Source of the DNA: Acidaminobacter sp. JC074
GTDB taxonomy: Bacteria; Bacillota; Clostridia; Peptostreptococcales; Acidaminobacteraceae
Length of the DNA stretch: 36,913 nt
Assembly: GCF_022496765.1 (NCBI RefSeq)
Contig: NZ_VANV01000038.1
Span: forward strand, 1 to 36,913
Direction of reading: 5' to 3'
Shown here: one piece after another, positions 15,612 to 23,900 of the stretch
Position numbering within the stretch: position 1 is the stretch's first letter
Layout: each line of letters starts with the position of its first letter
Position numbers and translations under genes: made by a program
The notes under the pieces: generated by a model
Told to the model about the DNA's origin: nothing
Database searches by the model: none
What the model saw: only the letters and a program-made list of their open reading frames with translations

Positions 15612-17150
15612 CTAATACTTCCCTGTACTCTGAATAATACAAGACATGATAGACTCCTGCGTTGCCTGACTTCTATCCATTTCACCGACCATCTGACCTT
15701 CATTCATAACATAGACCCTGTCACATATGCCTAGTATTTCTGGCAACTCAGATGATATGACAATGATAGACTTACCTTGTTCTGCCAGTTCATTGATAAT
15801 AGCATATATCTCATACTTAGCCCCAACATCAATACCTCTTGTAGGCTCATCTAAAATCAAGATATCAGGCTCAGAAAACAACCACTTAGCAAGTACAACC
15901 TTTTGCTGGTTGCCCCCTGATAAGTTCCCAGTCGCCTGAAAAATACTCGATGATTTGATTCTAAGTTTTTCTCTAAAGTTCTTGGCATGTTCTAGCTCTA
16001 AGTCTGTATTAACAATACCTCTTTTAGAGATTTTCCATAGGTCCGACAGAGAAATATTTTTTCTAATGTCATCAGATAAAATAAGGCCTGCCCCTTTTCT
16101 ATCTTCAGTCAAGTAGGCGATTCCATGTGAGATGGCTTCTACAACATCTCTGCATTCAATTTTTCTACCATCTTTAAAAATCTCACCAGATATATTTTTA
16201 CCATATGACTTACCAAAGATAGACATGGCAAGTTCTGTTCTACCAGCTCCCATTAGACCTGAAATACCAAGTATTTCTCCTTTTTTCACATTGAAGTTTA
16301 CCCCTTTAATGCGCTGTCTTTCTTCGTCTAAGGGATCGTAAACAACCCAATCTCTGACCTCAAAGTTGATGTCTCCTATTTCAGCATCACGTTTAGGGTA
16401 ACGTTCTAACAAGTCTCTACCAACCATACCTTTGATGATTCTATCTTCAGTGATTTCATCTTTTCCCTTGGTCATAGTCTCAATGGTTGACCCATCACGA
16501 ATGACTGTAATCTGGTCAGAAATTTTAGTGATCTCATTGAGCTTATGAGAAATGATGATACAGGTTAAGCCCTGCTTTTTATTCAAATCTATAAGAAGGT
16601 TTAAGAGCTTATCTGAATCCTCATCATTAAGGGCTGCTGTTGGTTCGTCTAGAATTAAGAGCTTACAGTTTTTAGCTAAAGCCTTTGCAATTTCAACAAG
16701 TTGCTGGTGACCAACACCGATGTCTTTGATCAAGAGATTTCTATCGAGATTAATGCCGACTTTGTCCATCAGTTCTTGAGCTTTTTTACTTGTAACATTC
16801 CAGTTTATAATGCCGTGCGACTGTTGTTCATTACCAAGAAATATGTTTTCTGCAATGGATAAATAAGGACTTAAAGCCAGCTCCTGATGTATAATTGCGA
16901 TTCCTTGATTTTCAGAATCCTTGATATCCTTAAAAGAACAAACCTGTCCATTATAAACGATGTCTCCTGTATATTCTCCGTATGGATAAATACCACTTAA
17001 GACCTTCATGAGTGTCGACTTACCTGCCCCATTTTCACCCACTAAGGCGTGTATTTCTCCATGATTTACTTTTAAATTTACTTGATCCAAAGCCTTCACG
17101 CCTGGGAATTCTTTGGTGATGTCTCGCATTTCAAGTATATAATCAGACAT
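15612..17150 (-). CDS. mmsA: Monosaccharide ABC transporter ATP-binding protein (MmsA/GguA/XylG family)
   Basis: Double ATPase that powers sugar uptake. The first nucleotide-binding domain has GENGAGKST and LLILDEPTAAL, with a variant signature (GVGHQQLVEIAKAL). The second has the degenerate P-loop GLMGAGRTE, the full signature LSGGNQQKVVLAKWL and ILDEPTRGIDVG. This asymmetry is normal for the RbsA/XylG family. The length of 512 aa is typical. It is separated from the chvE-like gene by a hairpin of 28 bases. Confidence 0.95.
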   Translation of the reverse strand: MSDYILEMRDITKEFPGVKALDQVNLKVNHGEIHALVGENGAGKSTLMKVLSGIYPYGEYTGDIVYNGQVCSFKDIKDSENQGIAIIHQELALSPYLSIAENIFLGNEQQSHGIINWNVTSKKAQELMDKVGINLDRNLLIKDIGVGHQQLVEIAKALAKNCKLLILDEPTAALNDEDSDKLLNLLIDLNKKQGLTCIIISHKLNEITKISDQITVIRDGSTIETMTKGKDEITEDRIIKGMVGRDLLERYPKRDAEIGDINFEVRDWVVYDPLDEERQRIKGVNFNVKKGEILGISGLMGAGRTELAMSIFGKSYGKNISGEIFKDGRKIECRDVVEAISHGIAYLTEDRKGAGLILSDDIRKNISLSDLWKISKRGIVNTDLELEHAKNFREKLRIKSSSIFQATGNLSGGNQQKVVLAKWLFSEPDILILDEPTRGIDVGAKYEIYAIINELAEQGKSIIVISSELPEILGICDRVYVMNEGQMVGEMDRSQATQESIMSCIIQSTGKY

Positions 17151-17169
17151 AAATACTTCCTTTCAAATA

Positions 17170-17197
17170 ATGTGCTGTAATTTTCATTACAGCACAT
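17170..17197 (-). other. Intercistronic hairpin between chvE-like and mmsA genes
   Basis: A perfect 12-bp stem (ATGTGCTGTAAT/ATTACAGCACAT) with a 4-base loop. No T-run follows, so it is more likely to protect the upstream chvE-like mRNA from decay than to terminate fully. That would give more binding protein than ATPase and permease. Confidence 0.7.
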
Positions 17198-17202
17198 AAA
17201 TC

Positions 17203-18267
17203 TTATTGAATCTGATCTGCAGTGTAGTAACCTGAATCAATCAATAGTTCTTTGTAGTTGTCCTTGTCAGCAAATACCGGCTCACATAAGTATGATGGTA
17301 CAACCTTAACACCATTGTTGTAAGTTTCAGTATCATTTACTGGTACTGTTTCACCAGCCATGATTGCTGATACCATAGATACTACTTGATCTGCTAAAGT
17401 TCTAGTATCTTTGAATATTGACATAGACTGCTCACCTGCAATTAACATCTTAACATTTGTTGTATCACAGTCTTGACCTGTTAATACTGGGAACGGCTTA
17501 TCAGCTGAACCATAACCTGCAGCCTTTAATGAAGCCACAATACCTTGAGCAAGTGAATCATTTGGTGATAAGACAACATCTACATTTTTATCTGCATAGA
17601 ATGCTGTTAAAAGGTTATCCATTCTTGCTTGAGCGCCTTCTGATTTCCAACCTTGAATAGCAATTTGCTCCATATCTACTTGATTTGAGTTAATGATTAA
17701 CTGACCATTATCGATATAAGGCTGTAAGGTATCCATAGCACCTGAGTTAAAGAAATAAGCATTGTTATCATCAGGAGATCCACCGAATACTTCCATGTTG
17801 AAAGGACCAGCACCTGATTCTAAACCTAAGTCTTTGATGATGTATTCACCTTGAATTTGACCTACTAAGTAGTTATCAAATGTTGCATAGAAATCTACGT
17901 TTTCAGAGTCTCTGATCAAACGGTCATAAGCGATGATTTTGATATCTTCTTTAGCAGCCTGTGCTAGAGCACCCTTTAAAGCTGTACCGTCTATTGAAGC
18001 TACAACGATAACTTTACAACCTTTAGTAATCATATTTTCAATTTGAGATACTTGTTGGTCTATTTTGTTATCTGCATATTCTAATACAACTTCATAACCT
18101 GCTTCTTCAAGTTTTGCCTTCATATTAGCCCCGTCTTGATTCCATCTCTGTAATGATTTTGTAGGCATTGCCACACCAATCATTTTTGAATCAGAGCTTG
18201 AACAGCCTGTTAAAGCAAATGATAACAAGAGTACAACTACCAGTAAAAGTGATACAAGTTTTTTCAT
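17203..18267 (-). CDS. chvE: Sugar-binding lipoprotein, ChvE-like
   Basis: Extracellular receptor delivering sugar to the MmsAB transporter. The signal peptide ends in a lipobox (LTGC at residues 19-22), so it is membrane-tethered. Type I periplasmic-binding fold with IGVAMPTKSLQRWNQDG, a hinge segment IIAYDRLI, FGGSPDDNNAYFFN and LTGQDCDTTNVKML, all typical of ChvE. Known ChvE proteins bind glucose, galactose, arabinose or xylose; the substrate here is not determined. First gene of the transporter operon, with GGAGGGAAG upstream and a cre-like site in its leader. Confidence 0.92.
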   Translation of the reverse strand: MKKLVSLLLVVVLLLSFALTGCSSSDSKMIGVAMPTKSLQRWNQDGANMKAKLEEAGYEVVLEYADNKIDQQVSQIENMITKGCKVIVVASIDGTALKGALAQAAKEDIKIIAYDRLIRDSENVDFYATFDNYLVGQIQGEYIIKDLGLESGAGPFNMEVFGGSPDDNNAYFFNSGAMDTLQPYIDNGQLIINSNQVDMEQIAIQGWKSEGAQARMDNLLTAFYADKNVDVVLSPNDSLAQGIVASLKAAGYGSADKPFPVLTGQDCDTTNVKMLIAGEQSMSIFKDTRTLADQVVSMVSAIMAGETVPVNDTETYNNGVKVVPSYLCEPVFADKDNYKELLIDSGYYTADQIQ

Positions 18268-18315
18268 GTTTTCTTCCCTCCATTAATATGTATTATCTAC
18301 ATTTAAGATGTTATC

Positions 18316-18329
18316 GGAAAACGTTATCA
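18316..18329. promoter_or_regulatory. Cre-like operator upstream of the transporter operon
   Basis: On the minus strand TGATAACGTTTTCC has the central AACGTT palindrome of LacI-family/CcpA sites and matches the cre pattern with one deviation. It lies about 50 bp before the chvE-like start codon. It may add catabolite control to the sensor-driven promoter, which I cannot locate precisely. Confidence 0.5.
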
Positions 18330-18384
18330 TAAAAAATAGACTATCTTACGATGACCTTCACTATTTAGCAGACTTTTTAAACAC

Positions 18385-18425
18385 AAATAAAAAAGTAGCA
18401 TTATCTTAAGATAAAATAATGCTAC
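18385..18425 (-). terminator. Intrinsic terminator overlapping the end of the second binding-protein gene
   Basis: On the minus strand GTAGCATTAT pairs with ATAATGCTAC around an 11-base loop and is followed by TTTTTTATTTG. The first arm contains the stop codon. It separates the sensor operon from the transporter operon, which therefore needs its own promoter. Confidence 0.88.
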
Positions 18426-19435
18426 TCAACATTTCTATAGATGTCTTCTTCAGAATGAAAAAGATCTTTTATAACGGTTTCACGCATATTGTCCTTGTTA
18501 ACAGCTATGACAGGAAACTTGATATAAGGTACACCTTGAATGGATTCCGATGTTGACAACTCCTTGTTAGTAAGAAGTTTTTCCATGACCTCAATGGCTC
18601 CCTCCGCCAATTGATTGATAGGCTTGTAAACGGTCATCAGTTGTTTGCCTTCTACAATTCTTTGACAGGCGCTGATTTCAGCATCATGACCAACTAGAGG
18701 AATTTCTCCTACTAGGCCATGTTCAGCAAGGGCTGATGTTATGCCTTCAGCTAGTAGATCATTAGCTCCTATAATAGCATCTATTTGATGGCCTTCTTCT
18801 AAGAGCTGATTGATCCTTTCATAAGCATGTTCTTCTTTCCAAGCATCTGCCCATGATTCATCTAAAATGACGATATCTCCCGACTCAACAGGCTGATTTA
18901 AGATCTTATAAAAGCCTGTATTAAACATGTAGGAGTTAGAATCCTGGGGTGCACCATTGATGATGACATAGTTGCCCTTTGGTACCTCTTTTAAAAGTGC
19001 GCTTGCCATATACTCTCCTACTAGGACATTGTCAAAGGATACATAAACATCAACTGCCTCATGCTCTATGAGTCTGTCATAGGCTATGATGACAACATTC
19101 TTTTTATTGGCATAGTCTAAAGAATCATCTAAGGCATCCTTGTCGCTGGCTATTACTAAAATAGCTTTGGCACCGGCATCCACAAGCTGCTTGATTTGAT
19201 CATTCTGTATATTAGGATCTTCAAAACAGTTGGTCACTTGAACATCATAGTCTAAGGCTTCTGCACTGGCCTTTAAGATGTTGACGTCTTTTTTCCACCG
19301 CTCTATAACCAATGAATCCACACTGATACCGATCATCGATCGGTCAGAAACCACTTCTTGAGAAGTTGGATTAGCATCTTTACAAGATACAAGTGTTAAA
19401 GCTATTATCAAACACACAATTAGAAATTTCTTCAT
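18422..19435 (-). CDS. XylF-like sugar-binding lipoprotein in the sensor operon
   Basis: Type I sugar-binding lipoprotein with a lipobox (LVSC, residues 15-18). Its landmarks match the xylose/ChvE group: IGISVDSLVIERWKKDV, NKKNVVIIAYDRLI, YVSFDNVLVGEYMA and VGHDAEISACQRI. It has no transporter genes of its own and follows the response regulator by 2 nt (the ribosome binding site CAGGAG overlaps the regulator's stop). It may be a second receptor for the MmsAB transporter, or a sugar-capturing partner for the sensor. It is similar in layout to, but clearly diverged from, the ChvE-like protein next door. Confidence 0.85.
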   Translation of the reverse strand: MKKFLIVCLIIALTLVSCKDANPTSQEVVSDRSMIGISVDSLVIERWKKDVNILKASAEALDYDVQVTNCFEDPNIQNDQIKQLVDAGAKAILVIASDKDALDDSLDYANKKNVVIIAYDRLIEHEAVDVYVSFDNVLVGEYMASALLKEVPKGNYVIINGAPQDSNSYMFNTGFYKILNQPVESGDIVILDESWADAWKEEHAYERINQLLEEGHQIDAIIGANDLLAEGITSALAEHGLVGEIPLVGHDAEISACQRIVEGKQLMTVYKPINQLAEGAIEVMEKLLTNKELSTSESIQGVPYIKFPVIAVNKDNMRETVIKDLFHSEEDIYRNVE

Positions 19436-19437
19436 AT

Positions 19438-20994
19438 TTACTCCTGGAACTCTTTTGGTGATACCCCTACAACCTTTTTAAATATTCTAGAAAAGTAATT
19501 TGGATCGTTATAACCGACTGAATATGCGATACTTTTAATGCTATCTTTTTTCTCTTTCAGCATGACTTTAGCCAAGTTAATTCTATAGTTTGTAATATAA
19601 TCAGAAAAGTTGATGCCCAGTTCATCTTTAAAGATCTTAGAAAAGTAGTGTGGTGATATGTTTACATAAGCAGCCACATCTTTTAAACGAATATCTTCTT
19701 TATAGTTGGACTCAATGTAAGCTACCGCTTCTAAGATATCATTAGAAGCCTTGATGACCTTCTCCATATTTAAGAGTTCATTGATCTTTAAAGCCTTGTC
19801 ACAGACATAATGCTTCATTTCAATGATATCTTTGTTTTGATCAAAATAAGAAACACTGACCCGGTCTGACAAATCATTACGATGCACCATCATATTGAGT
19901 AGTACCATAAGCTCCATCAAAACTTGTCTGATGATGTTCTCTTGGTCGCCATAGGCATTAAAGAGATTCCTATAAAACCCTTCAATGGCCTTTTTAACCT
20001 CATCCATAGCATTTTCTTCAACAAGTTCAACGAGTTTTAATTGGTCTGACTTGATTTGAGAAAGCGACAGACGCTTATCTTTAGAGACCTTCATCATATC
20101 CTCGATATGACCAACCTCATGGTCCACTTGATTGATGACCCTTCTGGCTTCAAAGTAAGAAGAACGTATATCAGATATCTCATACCTAGACCCGATTCCG
20201 ATTTTCAGATCACATTTCAAAAGGGTCTTGATGGATCTAGAAATTGAATCAGCAAGATCAATGGCCTTGAGTCTGGCCTTATAGATGTCCCAATCAGAAT
20301 TGTCTTTGACAATGATGATCAAACGGTTCATCATAACAGGTCCTACAATGGCTTGACACTTGTACTTGATGATGTTTCTAATGGACTGGTTCATGGTATG
20401 ACTTTTTTCAAGCATGACTTCATCAAAGTCAATAAGCTCGACGATCATAACATAACCTTCATAGTCGTCAAAAGAAAAGGCTTCTTGAAAGTACTTATTG
20501 CCCTTTAGTGGGTCTATGTCTAAAAGCATGGAATAGATAAAACCAGACTCCAAAGCAGGTCCCATATTATCCAGTTTCTCTTGTAGCGTCACCCTAAGTT
20601 CCTTGTTTCTCTTGTCCTTGTTGACTTCAGCAATAACAGAGTCAATGACAGAAAAAAGATTCTGTTCTTCTATGGGTTTGGTGATGTAATCAGATACACC
20701 CATCTTCAAAGCTTCCTTGGCATATTCAAACTGCTCGTAAGCAGATATAATGACAAACTTAACGGACTTGTTCATTTCAAGAATCTGTCTGATCGATTCT
20801 ATACCATTAAGACCTGGCATTTGTATGTCCATTAAAACAATATCAGGATGGTAATCTTCGAAGTTTGAAATGGCGTCACGACCATTTCTAGCCATACAAA
20901 CCACTTTCAATCGGTCTTTGTAATGGTTTTCTAAAGAAAACTTGATGCCTTCTCTCACTATCTGTTCATCATCTACAATCATTACTTTATACAT
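19438..20994 (-). CDS. YesN-type AraC-family response regulator
   Basis: Receives phosphate from the neighbouring kinase and activates transcription. The N-terminal receiver has the acidic pair in VDDEQ, the phospho-acceptor D56 (VLMDIQMPG) and the lysine in DYITKPIEE. A long central linker of about 290 residues follows. The C-terminal 100 residues are two AraC helix-turn-helix motifs (IRLKDVAAYVNISPHYFSKIF and IKSIAYSVGYNDPNYFSRIFKK). I start at the ATG at 20994 because GGAG lies 7 nt upstream; it overlaps the kinase stop by 8 nt. The likely target is the transporter operon promoter. Confidence 0.93.
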   Translation of the reverse strand: MYKVMIVDDEQIVREGIKFSLENHYKDRLKVVCMARNGRDAISNFEDYHPDIVLMDIQMPGLNGIESIRQILEMNKSVKFVIISAYEQFEYAKEALKMGVSDYITKPIEEQNLFSVIDSVIAEVNKDKRNKELRVTLQEKLDNMGPALESGFIYSMLLDIDPLKGNKYFQEAFSFDDYEGYVMIVELIDFDEVMLEKSHTMNQSIRNIIKYKCQAIVGPVMMNRLIIIVKDNSDWDIYKARLKAIDLADSISRSIKTLLKCDLKIGIGSRYEISDIRSSYFEARRVINQVDHEVGHIEDMMKVSKDKRLSLSQIKSDQLKLVELVEENAMDEVKKAIEGFYRNLFNAYGDQENIIRQVLMELMVLLNMMVHRNDLSDRVSVSYFDQNKDIIEMKHYVCDKALKINELLNMEKVIKASNDILEAVAYIESNYKEDIRLKDVAAYVNISPHYFSKIFKDELGINFSDYITNYRINLAKVMLKEKKDSIKSIAYSVGYNDPNYFSRIFKKVVGVSPKEFQE

Positions 20995-22417
20995 GGTCAT
21001 CTCCATAAGGTAAAATCAAGGTTACTTGCGTGCCTTGTCCTAAGTCACTGTCAATTATTAATTGGTGGTCTGAATAGAAGAGGTCCAGCCTCTTATCTAG
21101 ATTTTTAAGACCTATGCCAGTAGACTGAGTATTTTTAGACATACCGACACCATCATCTGAAATGATGATCTTTACATCCACTATATCATAAATGACTTTA
21201 ACAGTCAGATGGCCCTTGTCTTCTTTTTTTGAAAGACCGTGCATGTAGGCATTCTCTACAATTGGCTGTAAAATAAGCGGCGGCATAGAAAGATCTAAAC
21301 AGGCTTCATCCACTTCAAAGTCATATTCAATCATATCTCCAAAGCGGACGCTTAAGAGTTCTAAATAATCTCTGATGTTGTTAATTTCATCTTTTAAGCT
21401 CACGCGGGTATTAAGTTCTTTTACATTGTATCTAAACAACCTGGCCATCGACTCTAAAAACATCATGGTCCTAGGTGACTCTTCCATCTTAGACAGTTGA
21501 ACGGCTGCATTTACCGTATTAAAAAGAAAATGAGGATTCATCTGAGACTGCAAAGCATACATACGAGACTGTTCTAATAAGTTTTGCATCTTTAGATTTT
21601 CTAGTTCCTGGTCTTTTAGCTTGGCTTCCGTTTCTGCTTTTTCTTTTAAGTCATCAAAGTGACTCTGTACAGACTTTTTCATCCTGTTAAAGGCTTCAGC
21701 CAATATCTCAAGTTCATCTAAACCCTTTACATGAACATCCTCCATATGGTACTGGCCCTTTGACATGGCATCTGCTGACTGAGACAAGTAGCCTATTGGA
21801 TTGGTGATGTTTTGAGTCGTCCTATAAATCACTAGAAAAGATAGCATCAAAAGATCTATGATCAAAAAAACATGATAAAAGTTAGCCTTCGAAACCTGAC
21901 TTTTCATAAATGAGTACTGGCTGGCGTTGTTGCCAAGTTGTCTTAAATTAAGCTCTTGTATGTAGTTAGAAATATAGCCCTTAACCAAAGAGACTTCTGA
22001 ATAAGCATCATTGTATGATGAAACATCAGACTTTCTTTTAAAGTCTACCGCTTGGTCACCATGTCTTATCAAATCATTGACCATGGCAGTGATGTCTAAT
22101 ATCATTAGGTCTTCTTCAGAATAATGGACAATGGTCTTGTTTAAGTCAGAGGTCATAACCTGTACTTCTTCAGCGTGTTTCATATACTGGTTCAGATGGT
22201 CAGAGTTCTTTGTTGATAAATACTTTAGAAGCTCATCGTCTAGTAAGTCTAGTTTGATAGAAACATCCTTAAGCATGATATTTCTTTTAAACATATCATC
22301 TACCTGGGCCTGATAAGAAGAAGACGCACCAAATGAAAACAAACCAATGGCAAGCATCATAATGATAAAGAGGATGTAGTTGGAAAAGAGTCTTGATTTA
22401 ATGGTTTTACTTTTCAT
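20987..22417 (-). CDS. LytS/YesM-type sensor histidine kinase
   Basis: Membrane kinase with a transmembrane helix near residues 12-32, an extracytoplasmic helical domain of about 140 residues, a second helix near 180-200, then HAMP and a coiled coil. The His_kinase domain has its phospho-acceptor histidine in QMNPHFLFN. The ATPase part has PPLILQPIVENAYMHGL, DDGVGM and GIGLKNLDKRL. Its start overlaps the sensor binding protein gene, with AAGGAG inside that gene's end. In the clostridial XylFII-LytS system a membrane-bound binding protein docks on such a kinase to report xylose; the same arrangement is inferred here. Confidence 0.93.
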   Translation of the reverse strand: MKSKTIKSRLFSNYILFIIMMLAIGLFSFGASSSYQAQVDDMFKRNIMLKDVSIKLDLLDDELLKYLSTKNSDHLNQYMKHAEEVQVMTSDLNKTIVHYSEEDLMILDITAMVNDLIRHGDQAVDFKRKSDVSSYNDAYSEVSLVKGYISNYIQELNLRQLGNNASQYSFMKSQVSKANFYHVFLIIDLLMLSFLVIYRTTQNITNPIGYLSQSADAMSKGQYHMEDVHVKGLDELEILAEAFNRMKKSVQSHFDDLKEKAETEAKLKDQELENLKMQNLLEQSRMYALQSQMNPHFLFNTVNAAVQLSKMEESPRTMMFLESMARLFRYNVKELNTRVSLKDEINNIRDYLELLSVRFGDMIEYDFEVDEACLDLSMPPLILQPIVENAYMHGLSKKEDKGHLTVKVIYDIVDVKIIISDDGVGMSKNTQSTGIGLKNLDKRLDLFYSDHQLIIDSDLGQGTQVTLILPYGDDHV

Positions 22418-23375
22418 AAATCTCCTTTTCCATGTTGTCGTTTGTTATAAGCTCTACTGGTGTATTTTGATAAGAAGGTACCAAGTTGCCTTCATTAAAA
22501 TCGTATAAGTTCTTCAGGGCCATATAGCCCATCTCCTTCATATCTGGTACGACCGTTCCTAAGATGACATCCCTAGAAACAAAGTCCATGATGGTTTCAT
22601 CATCACCAAAGGCAACCACTTGAATATCATCAAGCTTATTGGCATCCTTAAGCGCTTGAATAACACCAATGGATTCTTCACTGGAATTGCATACCATAGA
22701 AACGATATCATCATACTTAAAAAGCAACTGCTTGGTAACGTCCTCTGCATCTAAAATAACCTGAGCATCTGTCCCCAGTGCCTCTACCCTTACAAGGAAG
22801 TCATTCTTTAAATGACTGTTAATAGCAGACGCCTGATCACCGCTAGCATTAAAGATGATAACTGTACCAGAAGATTTAAGTTCGTTTTTAAGCTTAAGAC
22901 CAATCTTTTGTCCTATCTCATATTGGTTTAAAGTAATAAAAGACAGTCTTTCAGATTCAGGTAATGATTTTTCAAGTGTCACCACAGGTAAGTCCATAGA
23001 AGACGCCCTTTCAATCAAATCTTCAAAGCGACTATCAGAAACAGCCTCTACAATAACACCATCCACACCTGAACGAAGAGCAATGTCTAACTGCTGGATA
23101 ATCTTTTCATCCTTATCAGGTCCTGAAAAGACCCAAAATTCAAAGGCTGTTTTAGACTCTAGAGCAAAAGCCTCAAGCCCTGCCCTGATATCAGTTACAT
23201 GTGATGCATCTGTACCATCTACAATAATCATGGTCCTGTACTTAGGCTTTTCATCCCACTTAAAATCATCATTCTCTACTTGTATGCTCGAATAAGATGT
23301 AACAGTCATAACACCTGAAAATACAAGTAAAATCAACAATATGCCCGTTAAAATATATATCAATGTTCTTTTCAT
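22407..23375 (-). CDS. Membrane-anchored sugar-binding sensor protein (XylFII-like)
   Basis: Type I periplasmic-binding fold held by an uncleaved N-terminal helix (TLIYILTGILLILLVFSG). There is no lipobox cysteine, unlike the two transport lipoproteins in this cluster. The sugar-binding core runs from about residue 48 (RTMIIVDGTDASHVTDIRAG) with GVDGVIVEAVSD and VAFGDDETIMDF. It is the first gene of a four-gene operon with a kinase and response regulator, and overlaps the kinase start by 11 nt. It therefore probably senses the sugar and signals through the kinase rather than feeding the transporter. Ligand unknown; xylose or a related pentose is the best guess. Confidence 0.85.
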   Translation of the reverse strand: MKRTLIYILTGILLILLVFSGVMTVTSYSSIQVENDDFKWDEKPKYRTMIIVDGTDASHVTDIRAGLEAFALESKTAFEFWVFSGPDKDEKIIQQLDIALRSGVDGVIVEAVSDSRFEDLIERASSMDLPVVTLEKSLPESERLSFITLNQYEIGQKIGLKLKNELKSSGTVIIFNASGDQASAINSHLKNDFLVRVEALGTDAQVILDAEDVTKQLLFKYDDIVSMVCNSSEESIGVIQALKDANKLDDIQVVAFGDDETIMDFVSRDVILGTVVPDMKEMGYMALKNLYDFNEGNLVPSYQNTPVELITNDNMEKEIYEK

Positions 23376-23417
23376 AAACCCTCACTTTTTAAAACACCTT
23401 TAAAAAGGCCTACTTAT

Positions 23418-23446
23418 ATGATAAAACCTTTTTTAGATTTATGCAA
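23418..23446 (-). promoter_or_regulatory. Sigma-A promoter of the sugar-sensor operon
   Basis: On the minus strand TTGCAT (23441-23446) and TATCAT (23418-23423) are spaced by 17 bp, about 40 bp before the sensor gene start codon. GAGG provides the ribosome binding site. Confidence 0.65.
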
Positions 23447-23447
23447 A

Positions 23448-23482
23448 TCAAAACTCCTATAACCATTTCAAAGTCATAGGAG
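23448..23482 (-). terminator. Intrinsic terminator after the nucleotidyltransferase gene
   Basis: On the minus strand CTCCTAT pairs with ATAGGAG around a 15-base loop and runs into TTTTGATTT. It lies 26 bases after the stop codon and just before the sensor operon promoter. Confidence 0.8.
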
Positions 23483-23508
23483 CTCTATTAAACTAACCAT
23501 ATCTCTAC

Positions 23509-23799
23509 TCATAAAGGTATTGCATTTTTCTTTATGTTTCTACCTATTTCATTGTATTTCAATCCATCTTCAGATAAAACATCAACTTTAACATCAAGTA
23601 ATTCCTCAAGTTGTAATTTTATCTCTACTAAATCAAACAAGGAAGCATCATCATTAAACTTGATCAAAAAGTCAACATCGCTTTTTAGATTACTATTTCC
23701 ATCGACAGTTGATCCGAATACACTAACATATAAGCCATTATTCTGGTTAACAATTTCTAGAATATCATTTTTCTTGGAAAGAAGTTCTTGTAAAAGCAT
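23509..23799 (-). CDS. Minimal nucleotidyltransferase (MNT/MntA-like), orphan
   Basis: Small nucleotidyltransferase-fold protein. The catalytic pattern is complete: FGSTVDGNSNLKSDVDFLI, with GS followed ten residues later by DVD. The 96-aa length fits MntA antitoxins, which AMPylate and silence HEPN toxins (HepT). No HEPN gene adjoins it: the 101 bp before it and the 133 bp after it hold no reading frame of that size. It starts about 100 bp after jetD, with GAGGAG upstream and TATAAT-like boxes in the gap, so it probably has its own promoter. It may be a leftover antitoxin or act on another target. Confidence 0.85.
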   Translation of the reverse strand: MLLQELLSKKNDILEIVNQNNGLYVSVFGSTVDGNSNLKSDVDFLIKFNDDASLFDLVEIKLQLEELLDVKVDVLSEDGLKYNEIGRNIKKNAIPL

Positions 23800-23900
23800 C
23801 AGTCTTACTCCTCGGCTTTATAAGTATTCATCAGCTTCCTGATTATAATCCAAGAATTAGATAAATAGCTCCATCAATATTATAATCTAATTTCAAGTAA

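Noticed and set aside
22855..23295. 146-codon plus-strand frame opposite the sensor binding protein
   Set aside because: Serine-rich antisense shadow of a clear minus-strand gene.
23534..23842. 102-codon plus-strand frame opposite the nucleotidyltransferase
   Set aside because: Antisense of a gene with an intact catalytic motif; no ribosome binding site.
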